12,614 nt of DNA from JAUXFS01 sp050329575 (GTDB lineage Bacteria > Pseudomonadota > Alphaproteobacteria > Rhodospirillales > Defluviicoccaceae). The notes beneath the pieces were generated by a model that did no database searches, was not told where the DNA came from, and was given only the letters and a program-made list of their open reading frames with translations. The DNA lies in the NCBI GenBank assembly GCA_050329575.1, contig JBHJOP010000020.1:1-12614 (forward strand). Reading direction: 5' to 3'. Positions 6,107 to 12,614 of the stretch are shown piece after piece. Numbering within the stretch: position 1 is the first letter of the stretch; each line of letters begins with the position of its first letter. The position numbers and the translations under genes were made by a program.

Positions 6107-7033
6107 CGTTCCCGCCGGGACCGCGAACCCCCGCAGAAAAGCCGCCGCCGCCACCGCCGCCTTGCCGGCCCGTTGGACAAGGAGGGGTCGCAACCCGCCG
6201 TCGCCGCAGGCGACGGTCAATCGGTCGTCGACGACCGTTCCCGCCTCGGCCGCCACCGCAACGACCTCGGCGGCGAGCACCCGGATGCGTTCGCCGCGGA
6301 TCTCGAACCAGACCCCCGGTGACGGATTGAGGGCCCGCACCATGCGCTCCAGATCCACCGCCGGCCGCGTCCAGTCGAGGCGGCCCTCGTCCCGCTCCAG
6401 CTTGCGGGCGTAGGTCGCCCCCTCCTCCGGTTGCGGTCGCGCCGCGATGGCGCCGGCAGCGACGCCGGCCAAGGCCTCGATCATCAGCCACGCCCCCCGT
6501 TCGGCGAGCGTGTCGTGCAGCGTCTCCGCGGTGGTCCCGGCGGTGATGGGCGTGCGGTCGACCAGCAGGATCGGCCCCGTGTCCAATCCCTCGTCCATGC
6601 GCATGATGGTGACGCCGGTCTCGCTGTCGCCGGCCAGGATCGCGCGCTGGATCGGCGCCGCACCCCGCCAGCGCGGCAGCAGTGAGGCATGGACGTTGAG
6701 GCAGCCGAGGCGCGGTCCGTTGACGATCGTTGCCGGCAGGATCAGTCCATAGGCGGCGACCACCGCGGCGTCGGCGGACAGCGCCGCGAACGCCCGCTGC
6801 TCGTCGGCGCCCTTGAGGCTCCGCGGCGTGCGGACCGAAAGCCCCTCGGCGGCCGCGAACGCGTGCACCGGCGACGGCCGCTCCCGCTGTCCGCGGCCGG
6901 CGGGGCGTGGCGGCTGGCTGTAGACCGCAACGACCGAGTGCCCCGTGTCGAGCAGCGCCCGCAGGGTCGGCACCGAGAACGGGGCACTGCCCATGAAGAC
7001 GAGGCGGAGCGGCGGCGGCGACCGGCGGCTCAC
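6098..7033 (-). CDS. fmt: Methionyl-tRNA formyltransferase
   Basis: Formylates the amino group of initiator Met-tRNA using 10-formyltetrahydrofolate. The 311-residue product is of normal length. The Rossmann-like N-terminus starts LRLVFMGSAPFSVPTL (9-24). The catalytic triad is present as N113 and H115 in CLNVHASLLPRWRGAAPIQ and D151 in MDEGLDTG, matching N106/H108/D144 of the E. coli enzyme with a constant offset of seven. The C-terminal OB-fold tRNA-binding domain covers about 210-311. The common GTPDFA of the first loop reads GSAPFS here. The start is the GTG at 7033, overlapping the def stop as GTGA, so the two genes are surely co-transcribed and probably coupled. It converges with the 5041 gene with four bases between stops. 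Confidence 0.96.
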   Translation of the reverse strand: MSRRSPPPLRLVFMGSAPFSVPTLRALLDTGHSVVAVYSQPPRPAGRGQRERPSPVHAFAAAEGLSVRTPRSLKGADEQRAFAALSADAAVVAAYGLILPATIVNGPRLGCLNVHASLLPRWRGAAPIQRAILAGDSETGVTIMRMDEGLDTGPILLVDRTPITAGTTAETLHDTLAERGAWLMIEALAGVAAGAIAARPQPEEGATYARKLERDEGRLDWTRPAVDLERMVRALNPSPGVWFEIRGERIRVLAAEVVAVAAEAGTVVDDRLTVACGDGGLRPLLVQRAGKAAVAAAAFLRGFAVPAGTRL

Positions 7034-7548
7034 TCGGCCGCCGCCAGCTTTCTCGCCTTCGCCAGCTTGCGCAGGATGATGTTGCGCTTCAGCGACGACA
7101 GATGGTCGACGAACAGCACCCCCTCGAGGTGGTCGACCTCATGCTGGATGCACCGGGCGAGCAGCCCGGCCACCTCGATTTCGCACGTCTGGTCGTCCCG
7201 ATCGCGAAAGCGCACCCGGACGCGGGCCGGCCGCGTCACGTCCGCATACTGGTCGGGCAGCGACAGGCAGCCTTCTTCGCCGCCGACCAGGTCGTCCGAA
7301 CGCCACAGGATCTCCGGATTGGCCATCCGCAACGGCTGCTGCGGCTCGTCCGGTCGGGCGACGTCGACGACGATCACCCGTTTCAGAACGCCGAGCTGCG
7401 GGGCCGCCAGCCCGATCCCCTTGGCCGCGTGCATCGCCGTCAGCATCTCGTCCATCAGCCCGCGGACCTCGGCGTCGACCCGGTCGACCGGGTCGGCGTG
7501 CCGTTTCAGGCGGGGGTCTGGAACCACCAGGATCGGTCGGTACGGCAT
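7030..7548 (-). CDS. def: Peptide deformylase
   Basis: Removes the formyl group from the N-terminal methionine of new proteins, in a metal-dependent reaction. All three deformylase motifs are intact in the 172-residue product: GIGLAAPQ (44-51), EEGCLSLP (91-98) and QHEVDHLEG (135-143). Metal ligands are C94, H136 and H140, with E137 as catalytic base. The basic tail KRNIILRKLAKARKL is typical of alphaproteobacterial type I enzymes. The start is the ATG at 7548; no strong ribosome site is seen before it. It leads the def-fmt pair and lies 80 bases downstream of the DUF4139 gene on the same strand, with a promoter-like element in that gap. Confidence 0.96.
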   Translation of the reverse strand: MPYRPILVVPDPRLKRHADPVDRVDAEVRGLMDEMLTAMHAAKGIGLAAPQLGVLKRVIVVDVARPDEPQQPLRMANPEILWRSDDLVGGEEGCLSLPDQYADVTRPARVRVRFRDRDDQTCEIEVAGLLARCIQHEVDHLEGVLFVDHLSSLKRNIILRKLAKARKLAAAE

Positions 7549-7585
7549 CGGGTCAATTCTGCGAGACCATCGCTGTCATGCCGCG

Positions 7586-7615
7586 AACATGGGAGCCGGC
7601 ATGCGCCCCGTCAAG
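7586..7615 (-). promoter_or_regulatory. Candidate def-fmt promoter
   Basis: On the minus strand TTGACG (7615-7610) matches the -35 consensus at five of six bases, followed after 18 bases by CATGTT (7591-7586), a poor -10. It lies 37 bases before the def start, in the gap after the DUF4139 gene. A seven-base inverted repeat, CATGCCG (7577-7583) and CGGCATG (7597-7603), straddles the -10 and could be an operator or an RNA hairpin. Confidence 0.35.
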
Positions 7616-7628
7616 GTTGCACCGCCGA

Positions 7629-9050
7629 TCAGCGCTGCACCCGCACGCGGTAGGTCAGCACCGCCGATCCCCCGGCCGCCACCGGCAGTCGCCAGACCAG
7701 CCGGTCGGCGGCCTCCGGCTCGTGGGGGGCGCTTTCCTGGAGAACGGTCGCCTGGCCGGAAACCGCCTCGACCAGCGTGACGGTGACCGCGACCGGCTTG
7801 GCGTTGGCGACCTCGAGACGATAGGCGCTCTCGAACACGCCCTCGGGCAGACCGGCGCGAACGAAGTCGGTCTGCAGGCGACGGACGGTGATGTCGAACG
7901 CCTCGCCGGGACTCAGTGTGACCTCGCCGCCGACAGGGGTGTCGTCGAGCCGGTCCTCGCCCAGCAGGCGCAACTGGCCCGCGCCATCGCGCGCAAACAC
8001 CCGCGCGACACCGGCCGGCAGCGGAACCCCGGCGCCGTCCGCCGCGGCGTTGGCGAAGCGCAGCACCACCCGCGGATGGGTCGGACGCGGCGGCCCCGGC
8101 TGCCGTCCGAACACCGGCCCGCCCGCTTCGCTGACGTACTCGCGGCCGAACGCCACGCCCGCCGCGGCCAGCAGAGCGAACTGCCGCGTCTGCCGGTCGC
8201 CGATGCTCGCCGGCCGGTCGAGGGTGTAGAGATGGAGATCGCCGACCGCCTCGCGGGCCGGCATCGCGGCGTCGGCGGCCACCGCCGCCATCGCCATCAT
8301 CCGGTGCTGCGGCCGCGGTTCCGGAGCCGCGACGCGGTTGACCCGGCCGGCGACCAGGCCCAGCGTCGCGTCGGGGAAGTCGGTGCCGGTGAGATTGGTG
8401 ACCGTCGCCCGGCCGGCGAGATCGAGCCGGCCGTTCGCCTCGTCGATTTCGATCGCGTAGTCGGCCTGCCACGACAGGCCCTCGGTCAGATAGCCGAGGT
8501 CCAGTTCCCGGCGGCCGGCGGCATCGCTGTCGACCGACGCGACCAGGGTCGGCAGCGGCCGCAGATCCGCGGGCAGGTCCCTGAACACCAGCCGTCCGGG
8601 AAGGCCGATCTCGACCCGATCGCGGTAGCGGAGCACGACGCCGCCCTCGGCGCCGAGCAGGGTGGCGCTCTCGACGCTGTCCTCGCCGGTGGTCGGATGG
8701 GTGCGGACCACCTCGACGTCGCGGCCCACCGACCGGCGAAGCAGCGCCTCCGGGGTCACCAGATCGAAGTCGTACCCGACCTCGGCGATCCGCACCCCGT
8801 CCGCCGCGCGCAGCACCGCGCTCGACGGCACCATCTCGCGGCTGACGTCGGCGAACGCCAGGCGACTGCCGCCCTGCCTCAGCTCCAGGACGCGGCGGTC
8901 GGAGACCACCCCCAGGCCGTCGCCGTAGACGGTCACCGTCAGCCCGATTCGCGTGTCCGCGCCGAGCCGCGTCTCCTCGGCGGCGGCGCCACCCGCCGTG
9001 GCGACGGCCGCTGACGCCGCCAGTGCCAGCACCGACCGGGCGATCCGCAT
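7629..9050 (-). CDS. Secreted DUF4139-domain protein
   Basis: A 473-residue exported protein whose enzymatic role, if any, is unknown. A clear signal peptide (MRIARSVLALAASAAVATAGGAAA, cleaved near 24) opens it. The N-terminal half (about 35-180) is beta-rich. The DUF4139 hallmark LGYLTEGLSWQADYAIEID (185-203) follows, with the strand TNLTGTDFPDATLGLVAGRVN (218-238). The chain ends in immunoglobulin-like strands (about 370-473) closing with VLTYRVRVQR. A low-complexity Met/Ala stretch (250-266) interrupts the domain. No membrane anchor is seen after the signal, so a periplasmic location is likely. The start is the ATG at 9050, with an excellent GAGGAGGG ribosome site; the frame is open to 9161, but that part lacks such support. 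It is divergent from rmuC by 100 bases and is followed by def-fmt. The family assignment is good; the function is not known to me. Confidence 0.82.
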   Translation of the reverse strand: MRIARSVLALAASAAVATAGGAAAEETRLGADTRIGLTVTVYGDGLGVVSDRRVLELRQGGSRLAFADVSREMVPSSAVLRAADGVRIAEVGYDFDLVTPEALLRRSVGRDVEVVRTHPTTGEDSVESATLLGAEGGVVLRYRDRVEIGLPGRLVFRDLPADLRPLPTLVASVDSDAAGRRELDLGYLTEGLSWQADYAIEIDEANGRLDLAGRATVTNLTGTDFPDATLGLVAGRVNRVAAPEPRPQHRMMAMAAVAADAAMPAREAVGDLHLYTLDRPASIGDRQTRQFALLAAAGVAFGREYVSEAGGPVFGRQPGPPRPTHPRVVLRFANAAADGAGVPLPAGVARVFARDGAGQLRLLGEDRLDDTPVGGEVTLSPGEAFDITVRRLQTDFVRAGLPEGVFESAYRLEVANAKPVAVTVTLVEAVSGQATVLQESAPHEPEAADRLVWRLPVAAGGSAVLTYRVRVQR

Positions 9051-9150
9051 GGTTCCCTCCTCGATGATCCACGACATGACGGCGCGGAGTTTGCGTTGGC
9101 TCGCGGGCTGGTGCAAGGTCCGTCGATCGACAGTTCGCGCCGTGAGCGCC

Positions 9151-10329
9151 ATGGAGCACATCGTCGACCACGTCGTTCAGGGCTTCCGCACCCTCCAGCC
9201 GCCGATCGGCCCCGATGCCGGCGCGGCCGTCGCGGCCGTCGCGGCCGTCGTCGTGATCGGGCTCTTGTTGATCCGCGGCGCCCGCATCCGCGGCGAGACC
9301 GCCGCCCACCTCGCGCGCTTCGCCGAGCTCGCCGACCGTCTCGTTCGCAGTCAGGCGGAGCTGACCGGGCGCCTCGAAGCGACCCGGCTCGGGGTCGACC
9401 AGCGCCTCGACGGCCTGACCCGGCGGCTCGGCGACAGTCTGGTCGAGCACGGCCAGCGAACCGGCGAGTCGCTGCGCGGCCTGCACGAGCGCCTCGCCGT
9501 CATCGATTCGGCGCAGAAGACCATCGGCGAGCTGTCGGCGCAGGTGGGCGGCCTCCAGGACATCCTCGCCAACAAGCAGGCGCGTGGCGCCCTCGGCGAG
9601 ATTCAGCTCAAGGACCTCGTCGCCGACCTGCTGCCGCCTTCGGCCTACGTGCTGCAGGCGACGCTGGGCAACCGCAACCGCGCCGACTGCCTCGTGAAGC
9701 TGCCCGACCCGCCGGGGCCGCTGGTGATCGACGCCAAGTTCCCGCTGGAGAGCTATCGGGCGCTGCGCGGGGCGGCGACCAAGGCGGCCGCGGCGCAGGC
9801 GGCGCGCGCCTTCGACGCCGATGTGCGAAGGCACGTCCGCGACATCCAGGACAAATACATCGTTCCCGGCGAGACGGCCGACTCGGCGCTGATGTTCCTG
9901 CCGTCGGAGGCGGTCTACGCCGAGATCCACGCGCGGTTCCCCACCGTCGTCGCGGAGGCGTTCCGCCGCAAGGTGTGGCTGGTCTCGCCGACCACCTTGT
10001 GGGCGACGTTGAATACGGTCCGCGCGGTGCTCAAGGACGTGCGGTTGCGCGAACAGGCGGGCCTGATCCAGGCCGAGCTGCGGGCGATCGCCGAGGATGT
10101 CACCCGCCTCGACGAGCGCGTCGGCAAGCTGCAGCGCCATTTCGAGCAGGCCGTCGACGATGTCCGTCAGATCCGCATCTCGGCCGACAAGGTCGCCTGG
10201 CGGGCCGCCCGCATCGACCTCGCCCGCATCGAGGCCGGGGCCGACACTGAGGCCGACCCTGAGGCCGCGGCCGACGCCGCGGCCGATCCGGAGTCCGTCG
10301 ACGAGCGCCGGCGGACTCTCGCGCGGTAG
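9151..10329 (+). CDS. rmuC: DNA recombination protein RmuC homologue
   Basis: RmuC limits inversion rearrangements between short inverted repeats in E. coli; it is a nuclease-like domain on a membrane-anchored coiled coil. In this 392-residue protein an N-terminal membrane segment (AAVAAVAAVVVIGLLLI, 25-41) is followed by a coiled coil (about 50-140) and the RmuC domain. Domain motifs are RGALGEIQLKDLV (145-157), LVIDAKFPLESY (191-202), ALMFLPSEAVYAEI (246-259) and VWLVSPTTLWATLNTVRAVLKD (275-296). The D194-x-K196 pair resembles PD-(D/E)xK nucleases. The tail (362-382) is Ala/Asp/Glu-rich. The start is the ATG at 9151, with only a weak ribosome site; the open frame from 8953 overlaps the divergent DUF4139 gene and is not used. 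A GTG at 9142 is an alternative. Monocistronic by layout. Confidence 0.92.
   Translation: MEHIVDHVVQGFRTLQPPIGPDAGAAVAAVAAVVVIGLLLIRGARIRGETAAHLARFAELADRLVRSQAELTGRLEATRLGVDQRLDGLTRRLGDSLVEHGQRTGESLRGLHERLAVIDSAQKTIGELSAQVGGLQDILANKQARGALGEIQLKDLVADLLPPSAYVLQATLGNRNRADCLVKLPDPPGPLVIDAKFPLESYRALRGAATKAAAAQAARAFDADVRRHVRDIQDKYIVPGETADSALMFLPSEAVYAEIHARFPTVVAEAFRRKVWLVSPTTLWATLNTVRAVLKDVRLREQAGLIQAELRAIAEDVTRLDERVGKLQRHFEQAVDDVRQIRISADKVAWRAARIDLARIEAGADTEADPEAAADAAADPESVDERRRTLAR
9223..9249 (+). repeat. Three tandem copies of a 9-base unit inside rmuC
   Basis: GCGGCCGTC is repeated three times head to tail, each copy giving Ala-Ala-Val in the membrane segment of RmuC (residues 25-33). The unit is in frame, so slippage would lengthen or shorten the membrane helix without a frameshift. 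Confidence 0.8.
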
Positions 10330-10445
10330 CGGCGGCGGCCCGTCACATCCTCGTGACCGCCTCGCCCAGCCCCTGGTTCGCATCGCGGCCGTCGCGTAGG
10401 CTGATCGCCGTTTCGTCCCTCGAGCCTCGCCCCGGAGGAGCCGCC

Positions 10446-10913
10446 ATGCACGCGATCGCCGCCCTGCTGATCTGCCTCGTCCTGTTCGCACCGTGGCCGT
10501 CGTCGGCCGACAATCCCGCTCCCTACCCGGGGACCCGGATCGTCGAGACCGGCAAGCCGTTCGAGCCGTTCGTCGCCCGGTTGCGGGACGCGATCAAGGA
10601 CAACGCGATGGGAATCGTCGCCGAGGCGTGCGCCCATTGCGGAGCGCAATCGATCGGCATCACCATTCCCGGCAACCGGGTGATCATGATCTTCAAGCCG
10701 CCGTTCGCGGTGCGGATGCTGGCGGCGAGCGAGGCGGCCGGGATCGAGGCGCCGCTCAGGCTCTACGTCACCGAACGCCCGGACGGGACGGCGCGGCTCA
10801 CCTACCGGCAGCCGAGCGCGGTGTTCGGGGCCTACGAGAACGCCGAACTCACGCGGATGGGCGAGGAACTCGACGTCATCGTCGCGAAGATCGTCGCCGA
10901 CGCCCTCGAATAG
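10446..10913 (+). CDS. Exported DUF302-domain protein with a CxxC motif
   Basis: A 155-residue protein with a signal peptide (about 1-21, ending SSA) and one DUF302 domain. Typical strands are IGITIPGNRVIMIFKPPFAVRML (70-92), EAPLRLYVTE (103-112) and GTARLTYRQPSAVFG (115-129), followed by a closing helix. DUF302 function is not established; members often sit beside redox, sulfur or metal genes. C62-A-H-C65 lies in the first helix region and could be a disulfide or a metal site; I do not recall it as a family-wide feature. The start is the ATG at 10446, with a strong GGAGGAG ribosome site. The YeeE/YedE gene starts 11 bases after its stop, so the two form an operon. A weak TAGGCT element (10397-10402) upstream might be its -10. 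Confidence 0.83.
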   Translation: MHAIAALLICLVLFAPWPSSADNPAPYPGTRIVETGKPFEPFVARLRDAIKDNAMGIVAEACAHCGAQSIGITIPGNRVIMIFKPPFAVRMLAASEAAGIEAPLRLYVTERPDGTARLTYRQPSAVFGAYENAELTRMGEELDVIVAKIVADALE

Positions 10914-10924
10914 GGGGAAGGGCG

Positions 10925-12100
10925 GTGGTCGAGACCGCCCGCGACCCACCGCCTCGGGCCCAGATCGCGATCCTGGGGCTGGTTCTGGTCGTCGCGTCGG
11001 CGCTGGTCGTCCCGCTCGGCCGGATCGGCGCGCCGCAGGTGGCGCTGTTCGGCATCGGGCTTGTCCTCGGCGCCGCCCTCTATCACGCCGCCTTCGGCTT
11101 CGCGAGCGCCTACCGCAACGCCATCGTCGGCGGCGATCTCTCCGCCGTCGCTGCCCAGCTGGTGATGCTGGCGGTCGCGATCTTGCTGTTCGCGCCGGTT
11201 CTCGCCCACGGCAGCGCATTCGGTCGTCCGGTGGTCGGCGCCGTGGCTCCGGTCGGCGTCGCGATGGCGCTCGGCGCCTTCGTGTTCGGCATCGGCATGC
11301 AACTCGCCGGCGGGTGCGCCTCGGGCACCCTCTATGCCGCTGGCGGCGGCAGCGCCCGCATGGCGGTGGTGCTCGTGTTCTTCTGCCTCGGGGGGTTCTG
11401 GGCCAGCCTGCACATGCCGTGGTGGACCGCACTGCCCGGCATCGGGGCGGTATCGCTCGGCGAGAGGCTGGGCTGGGCGCCGGCGGTGGCGCTGCAACTC
11501 GCCCTGCTGGCGGGGGTGTGGAGCGCCCTGCGCCTGGTCGGCGGGCGGATCCGGCGGCCGCTGTGGGGGGCGGGCGGGTTCTCGCGGCGGCGGATGCTCG
11601 CCGGGCCGTGGCCGCTCCTGCTCGCCGCGCTGCTGCTCGCGTTCGGCAACTGGCTGACCCTGCTCGTCGCCGGCCATCCGTGGTCGATCACCTGGGCGTT
11701 CACCCTGTGGCCGGCGAAGGTGGCGGTCGCCCTCGGCTGGGACCCGGCGACGAGTCCGTTCTGGAGCGGCGAGTTCCAGCGGCTGGCGTTGAGCCGCCCG
11801 GTGCTCGCCGACACCGTCTCGGTGATGAACGTCGGCATCCTGCTCGGCGCGCTGACGGCGGCGGCACTGGCCGGCCGCGTCGCCCCCAGCCTGCGCATCC
11901 CCGCCGCCTCCCTGGCCGCGGCGGTGATCGGCGGCCTGACGATGGGCTATGGCGCCCGTCTCGCCTACGGCTGCAACATCGGTGCGTTCTTCTCCGGCGT
12001 CGCTTCGGGCAGCCTCCACGGCTGGGTGTGGATCGGTTGTGCCGTGTTCGGCAACCTGATCGGCATCCGGCTGCGGCCGCTGTTCCGCCTGCCGGCATGA
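10925..12100 (+). CDS. YeeE/YedE-family sulfur-compound transporter (TsuA-like)
   Basis: A 391-residue inner-membrane protein, almost wholly hydrophobic, with about nine to eleven segments in two related halves. YeeE/TsuA takes up thiosulfate by passing it along conserved cysteines; YedE relatives are tied to selenium. Key motifs are FGFASAYRNAI (57-67), GMQLAGGCASGTLYAAGGG (124-142) with C131, and the mirrored second-half motif MGYGARLAYGCNIGAFFSG with C350, which are the hallmark cysteine positions. The start is a GTG at 10925, preceded by GGGGGAAGGG; the frame runs open upstream through the DUF302 gene, but that part is its shadow. No ThiS/TusA-like partner follows. The substrate is inferred from family; thiosulfate or another small sulfur species is the best guess. 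Confidence 0.87.
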   Translation: MVETARDPPPRAQIAILGLVLVVASALVVPLGRIGAPQVALFGIGLVLGAALYHAAFGFASAYRNAIVGGDLSAVAAQLVMLAVAILLFAPVLAHGSAFGRPVVGAVAPVGVAMALGAFVFGIGMQLAGGCASGTLYAAGGGSARMAVVLVFFCLGGFWASLHMPWWTALPGIGAVSLGERLGWAPAVALQLALLAGVWSALRLVGGRIRRPLWGAGGFSRRRMLAGPWPLLLAALLLAFGNWLTLLVAGHPWSITWAFTLWPAKVAVALGWDPATSPFWSGEFQRLALSRPVLADTVSVMNVGILLGALTAAALAGRVAPSLRIPAASLAAAVIGGLTMGYGARLAYGCNIGAFFSGVASGSLHGWVWIGCAVFGNLIGIRLRPLFRLPA

Positions 12101-12110
12101 CCGCGCGCCG

Positions 12111-12138
12111 TTCACCTCGTCCTCACGCGGATGTTAAT
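12111..12138 (+). promoter_or_regulatory. Weak promoter candidate before the last gene
   Basis: TTCACC (12111-12116) and GTTAAT (12133-12138) are separated by 16 bases, each matching four of six consensus positions, with a TG just before the -10. It is the only AT-rich patch in the 103-base gap after the transporter gene. The support is thin. Confidence 0.27.
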
Positions 12139-12203
12139 TGCCGAACCCGCGGTCGCCGCAAACATCCCGGGCAGATGAAACATCCCCCAAGGAGTGTTCC
12201 GAC

Positions 12204-12614
12204 ATGACGTCGATCCCCGCGAAGCCTCCGAGAGCCGGTCGCCCGGTCCTCGTCGCCGCCGTTCTCGCCACCGGCCTGATGTCGACGGGCGCCGCCGCCG
12301 ACCCGGTGATCGAGCTCACCCAGACCGGCTGCCAGTTCGTCGAACCGGAAGGCACCGATCACCAGTACCGGACCGGAAGGCCGGACGACTGCAAGGCGAT
12401 CAACCACGCCAGCGGCGCCGAGCGAGTCGCCGCCGCCAACGTCCTGGAACTCCAGCCCGGCCGCTACGTGTTCCGGGTGACCAACGCCAACGTCCCCTAC
12501 GAGGTCGGCTTCTGGCTGCGCGAAGCGGACTACAACTGGTCGAACCCGGTGCACAAACTGACCAAGATCAGCGTCTCCGGCGGCGGCCTGACGACCGGCA
12601 CGACCCTCGACTAC
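12204..12614 (+). CDS. Exported cupredoxin-like protein, 3' end cut by window
   Basis: The frame stays open from the ATG at 12204 to the last base, giving 137 codons. An AAGGAG ribosome site lies nine bases before the start. The N-terminus is a clear signal peptide: basic residues at 7-13, a hydrophobic core at 15-25, and cleavage after AAA near 32. The mature part has C43 and C63, which could form a disulfide. It then has a beta-strand-rich section, VLELQPGRYVFRVTNANVPYEVGFWLRE (about 79-106), of the kind seen in cupredoxin-like and other small periplasmic Greek-key domains, followed by SVSGGGLTTGTTLDY (123-137). The copper-site C-terminus expected of cupredoxins would lie beyond the window, so metal binding cannot be judged. 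It follows the transporter gene by 103 bases and may share its theme. Fold call is tentative. Confidence 0.75.
   Translation, partial: MTSIPAKPPRAGRPVLVAAVLATGLMSTGAAADPVIELTQTGCQFVEPEGTDHQYRTGRPDDCKAINHASGAERVAAANVLELQPGRYVFRVTNANVPYEVGFWLREADYNWSNPVHKLTKISVSGGGLTTGTTLDY

Noticed and set aside
4996..6180. Minus-strand open frame of 394 codons opposite the unknown 5041 gene
   Set aside because: It is the mirror frame of a codon-biased gene, with Asp/Val/Leu/Arg-rich composition and no motif, and it overlaps the start of fmt's 3' end. The plus-strand reading has ordered amphipathic helices and is preferred.
9122..9131. GTCGATCGAC, a perfect 10-base palindrome upstream of rmuC
   Set aside because: Short palindromes made of CGATCG are common by chance in such GC-rich DNA, and it is a single copy with no partner site.
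7576..10491. Minus-strand open frame of about 970 codons
   Set aside because: It crosses the DUF4139 gene in a different frame and is antisense to rmuC. Long stop-free shadow frames are expected at this GC content, and its sequence is low-complexity Arg/Gly with no domain.
10832..12115. Minus-strand open frame of 427 codons opposite the YeeE/YedE gene
   Set aside because: The plus strand has membrane segments and family cysteine motifs; the opposite frame is hydrophilic, repetitive Arg/Glu/Pro/Gln sequence typical of an antisense shadow.
12123..12554. Minus-strand open frame of 143 codons at the right end
   Set aside because: It is antisense to the gene starting at 12204, which has a ribosome site, a signal peptide and an ordered strand pattern.
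1..12614. Possible defence island, prophage or mobile element
   Set aside because: No integrase, transposase, terminal repeats, tRNA attachment site, restriction, toxin-antitoxin or CRISPR-like genes are seen, and composition is uniform apart from one short promoter region. RmuC alone is a common chromosomal gene.

Overview
The window reads as ordinary chromosomal DNA of a very GC-rich alphaproteobacterium, most likely of the Rhodospirillales. The basis is strong G/C bias at third codon positions, a def-fmt pair with truA nearby, an alphaproteobacterial-type di-iron Coq7 beside dsbB, and GTG starts. The genus cannot be read from the sequence. I see no tRNA, rRNA, CRISPR array, transposase, phage gene or insertion sequence. 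Genes are densely packed and no gap longer than about 170 bases lacks a gene.

Layout. (1) 1-717: a TrmJ-type RNA methyltransferase, whose start probably lies before the window. (2) 733-2441, minus strand: a three-gene run, DedA/YqaA-like membrane protein, dsbB and coq7. dsbB and coq7 overlap by four bases. DsbB needs ubiquinone as electron acceptor and Coq7 helps make it, so the pair has a metabolic logic. (3) 2601-3065: a small hotdog thioesterase. (4) 3080-4042, minus: a sulfotransferase-like protein downstream of truA (4136-4873, minus). (5) 5041-6093, plus: an unrecognised, largely helical, probably cytoplasmic 350-residue protein. It sits between truA and the fmt/def pair on the opposite strand. 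(6) 6098-7548, minus: fmt and def, overlapping by four bases, which formylate initiator tRNA and deformylate nascent proteins. (7) 7629-9050, minus: a secreted DUF4139-type protein, divergent from rmuC (9151-10329, plus). (8) 10446-12100, plus: a secreted DUF302 protein followed 11 bases later by a YeeE/YedE-type sulfur-compound transporter. (9) 12204-end, plus: the first 137 codons of a secreted protein that looks cupredoxin-like and runs off the window.

Most of the content is housekeeping: tRNA modification, N-terminal formyl handling, quinone synthesis and disulfide formation. The least explained parts are the 350-residue gene with its palindrome-rich AT-rich promoter region, and the envelope cluster at the right end (DUF302 protein with a CxxC, YeeE/YedE transporter, two-cysteine exported protein). 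I did not find a recognisable new multi-gene system; these two places are the best candidates for undescribed biology. All domain calls are from motif reading only, without database searches.
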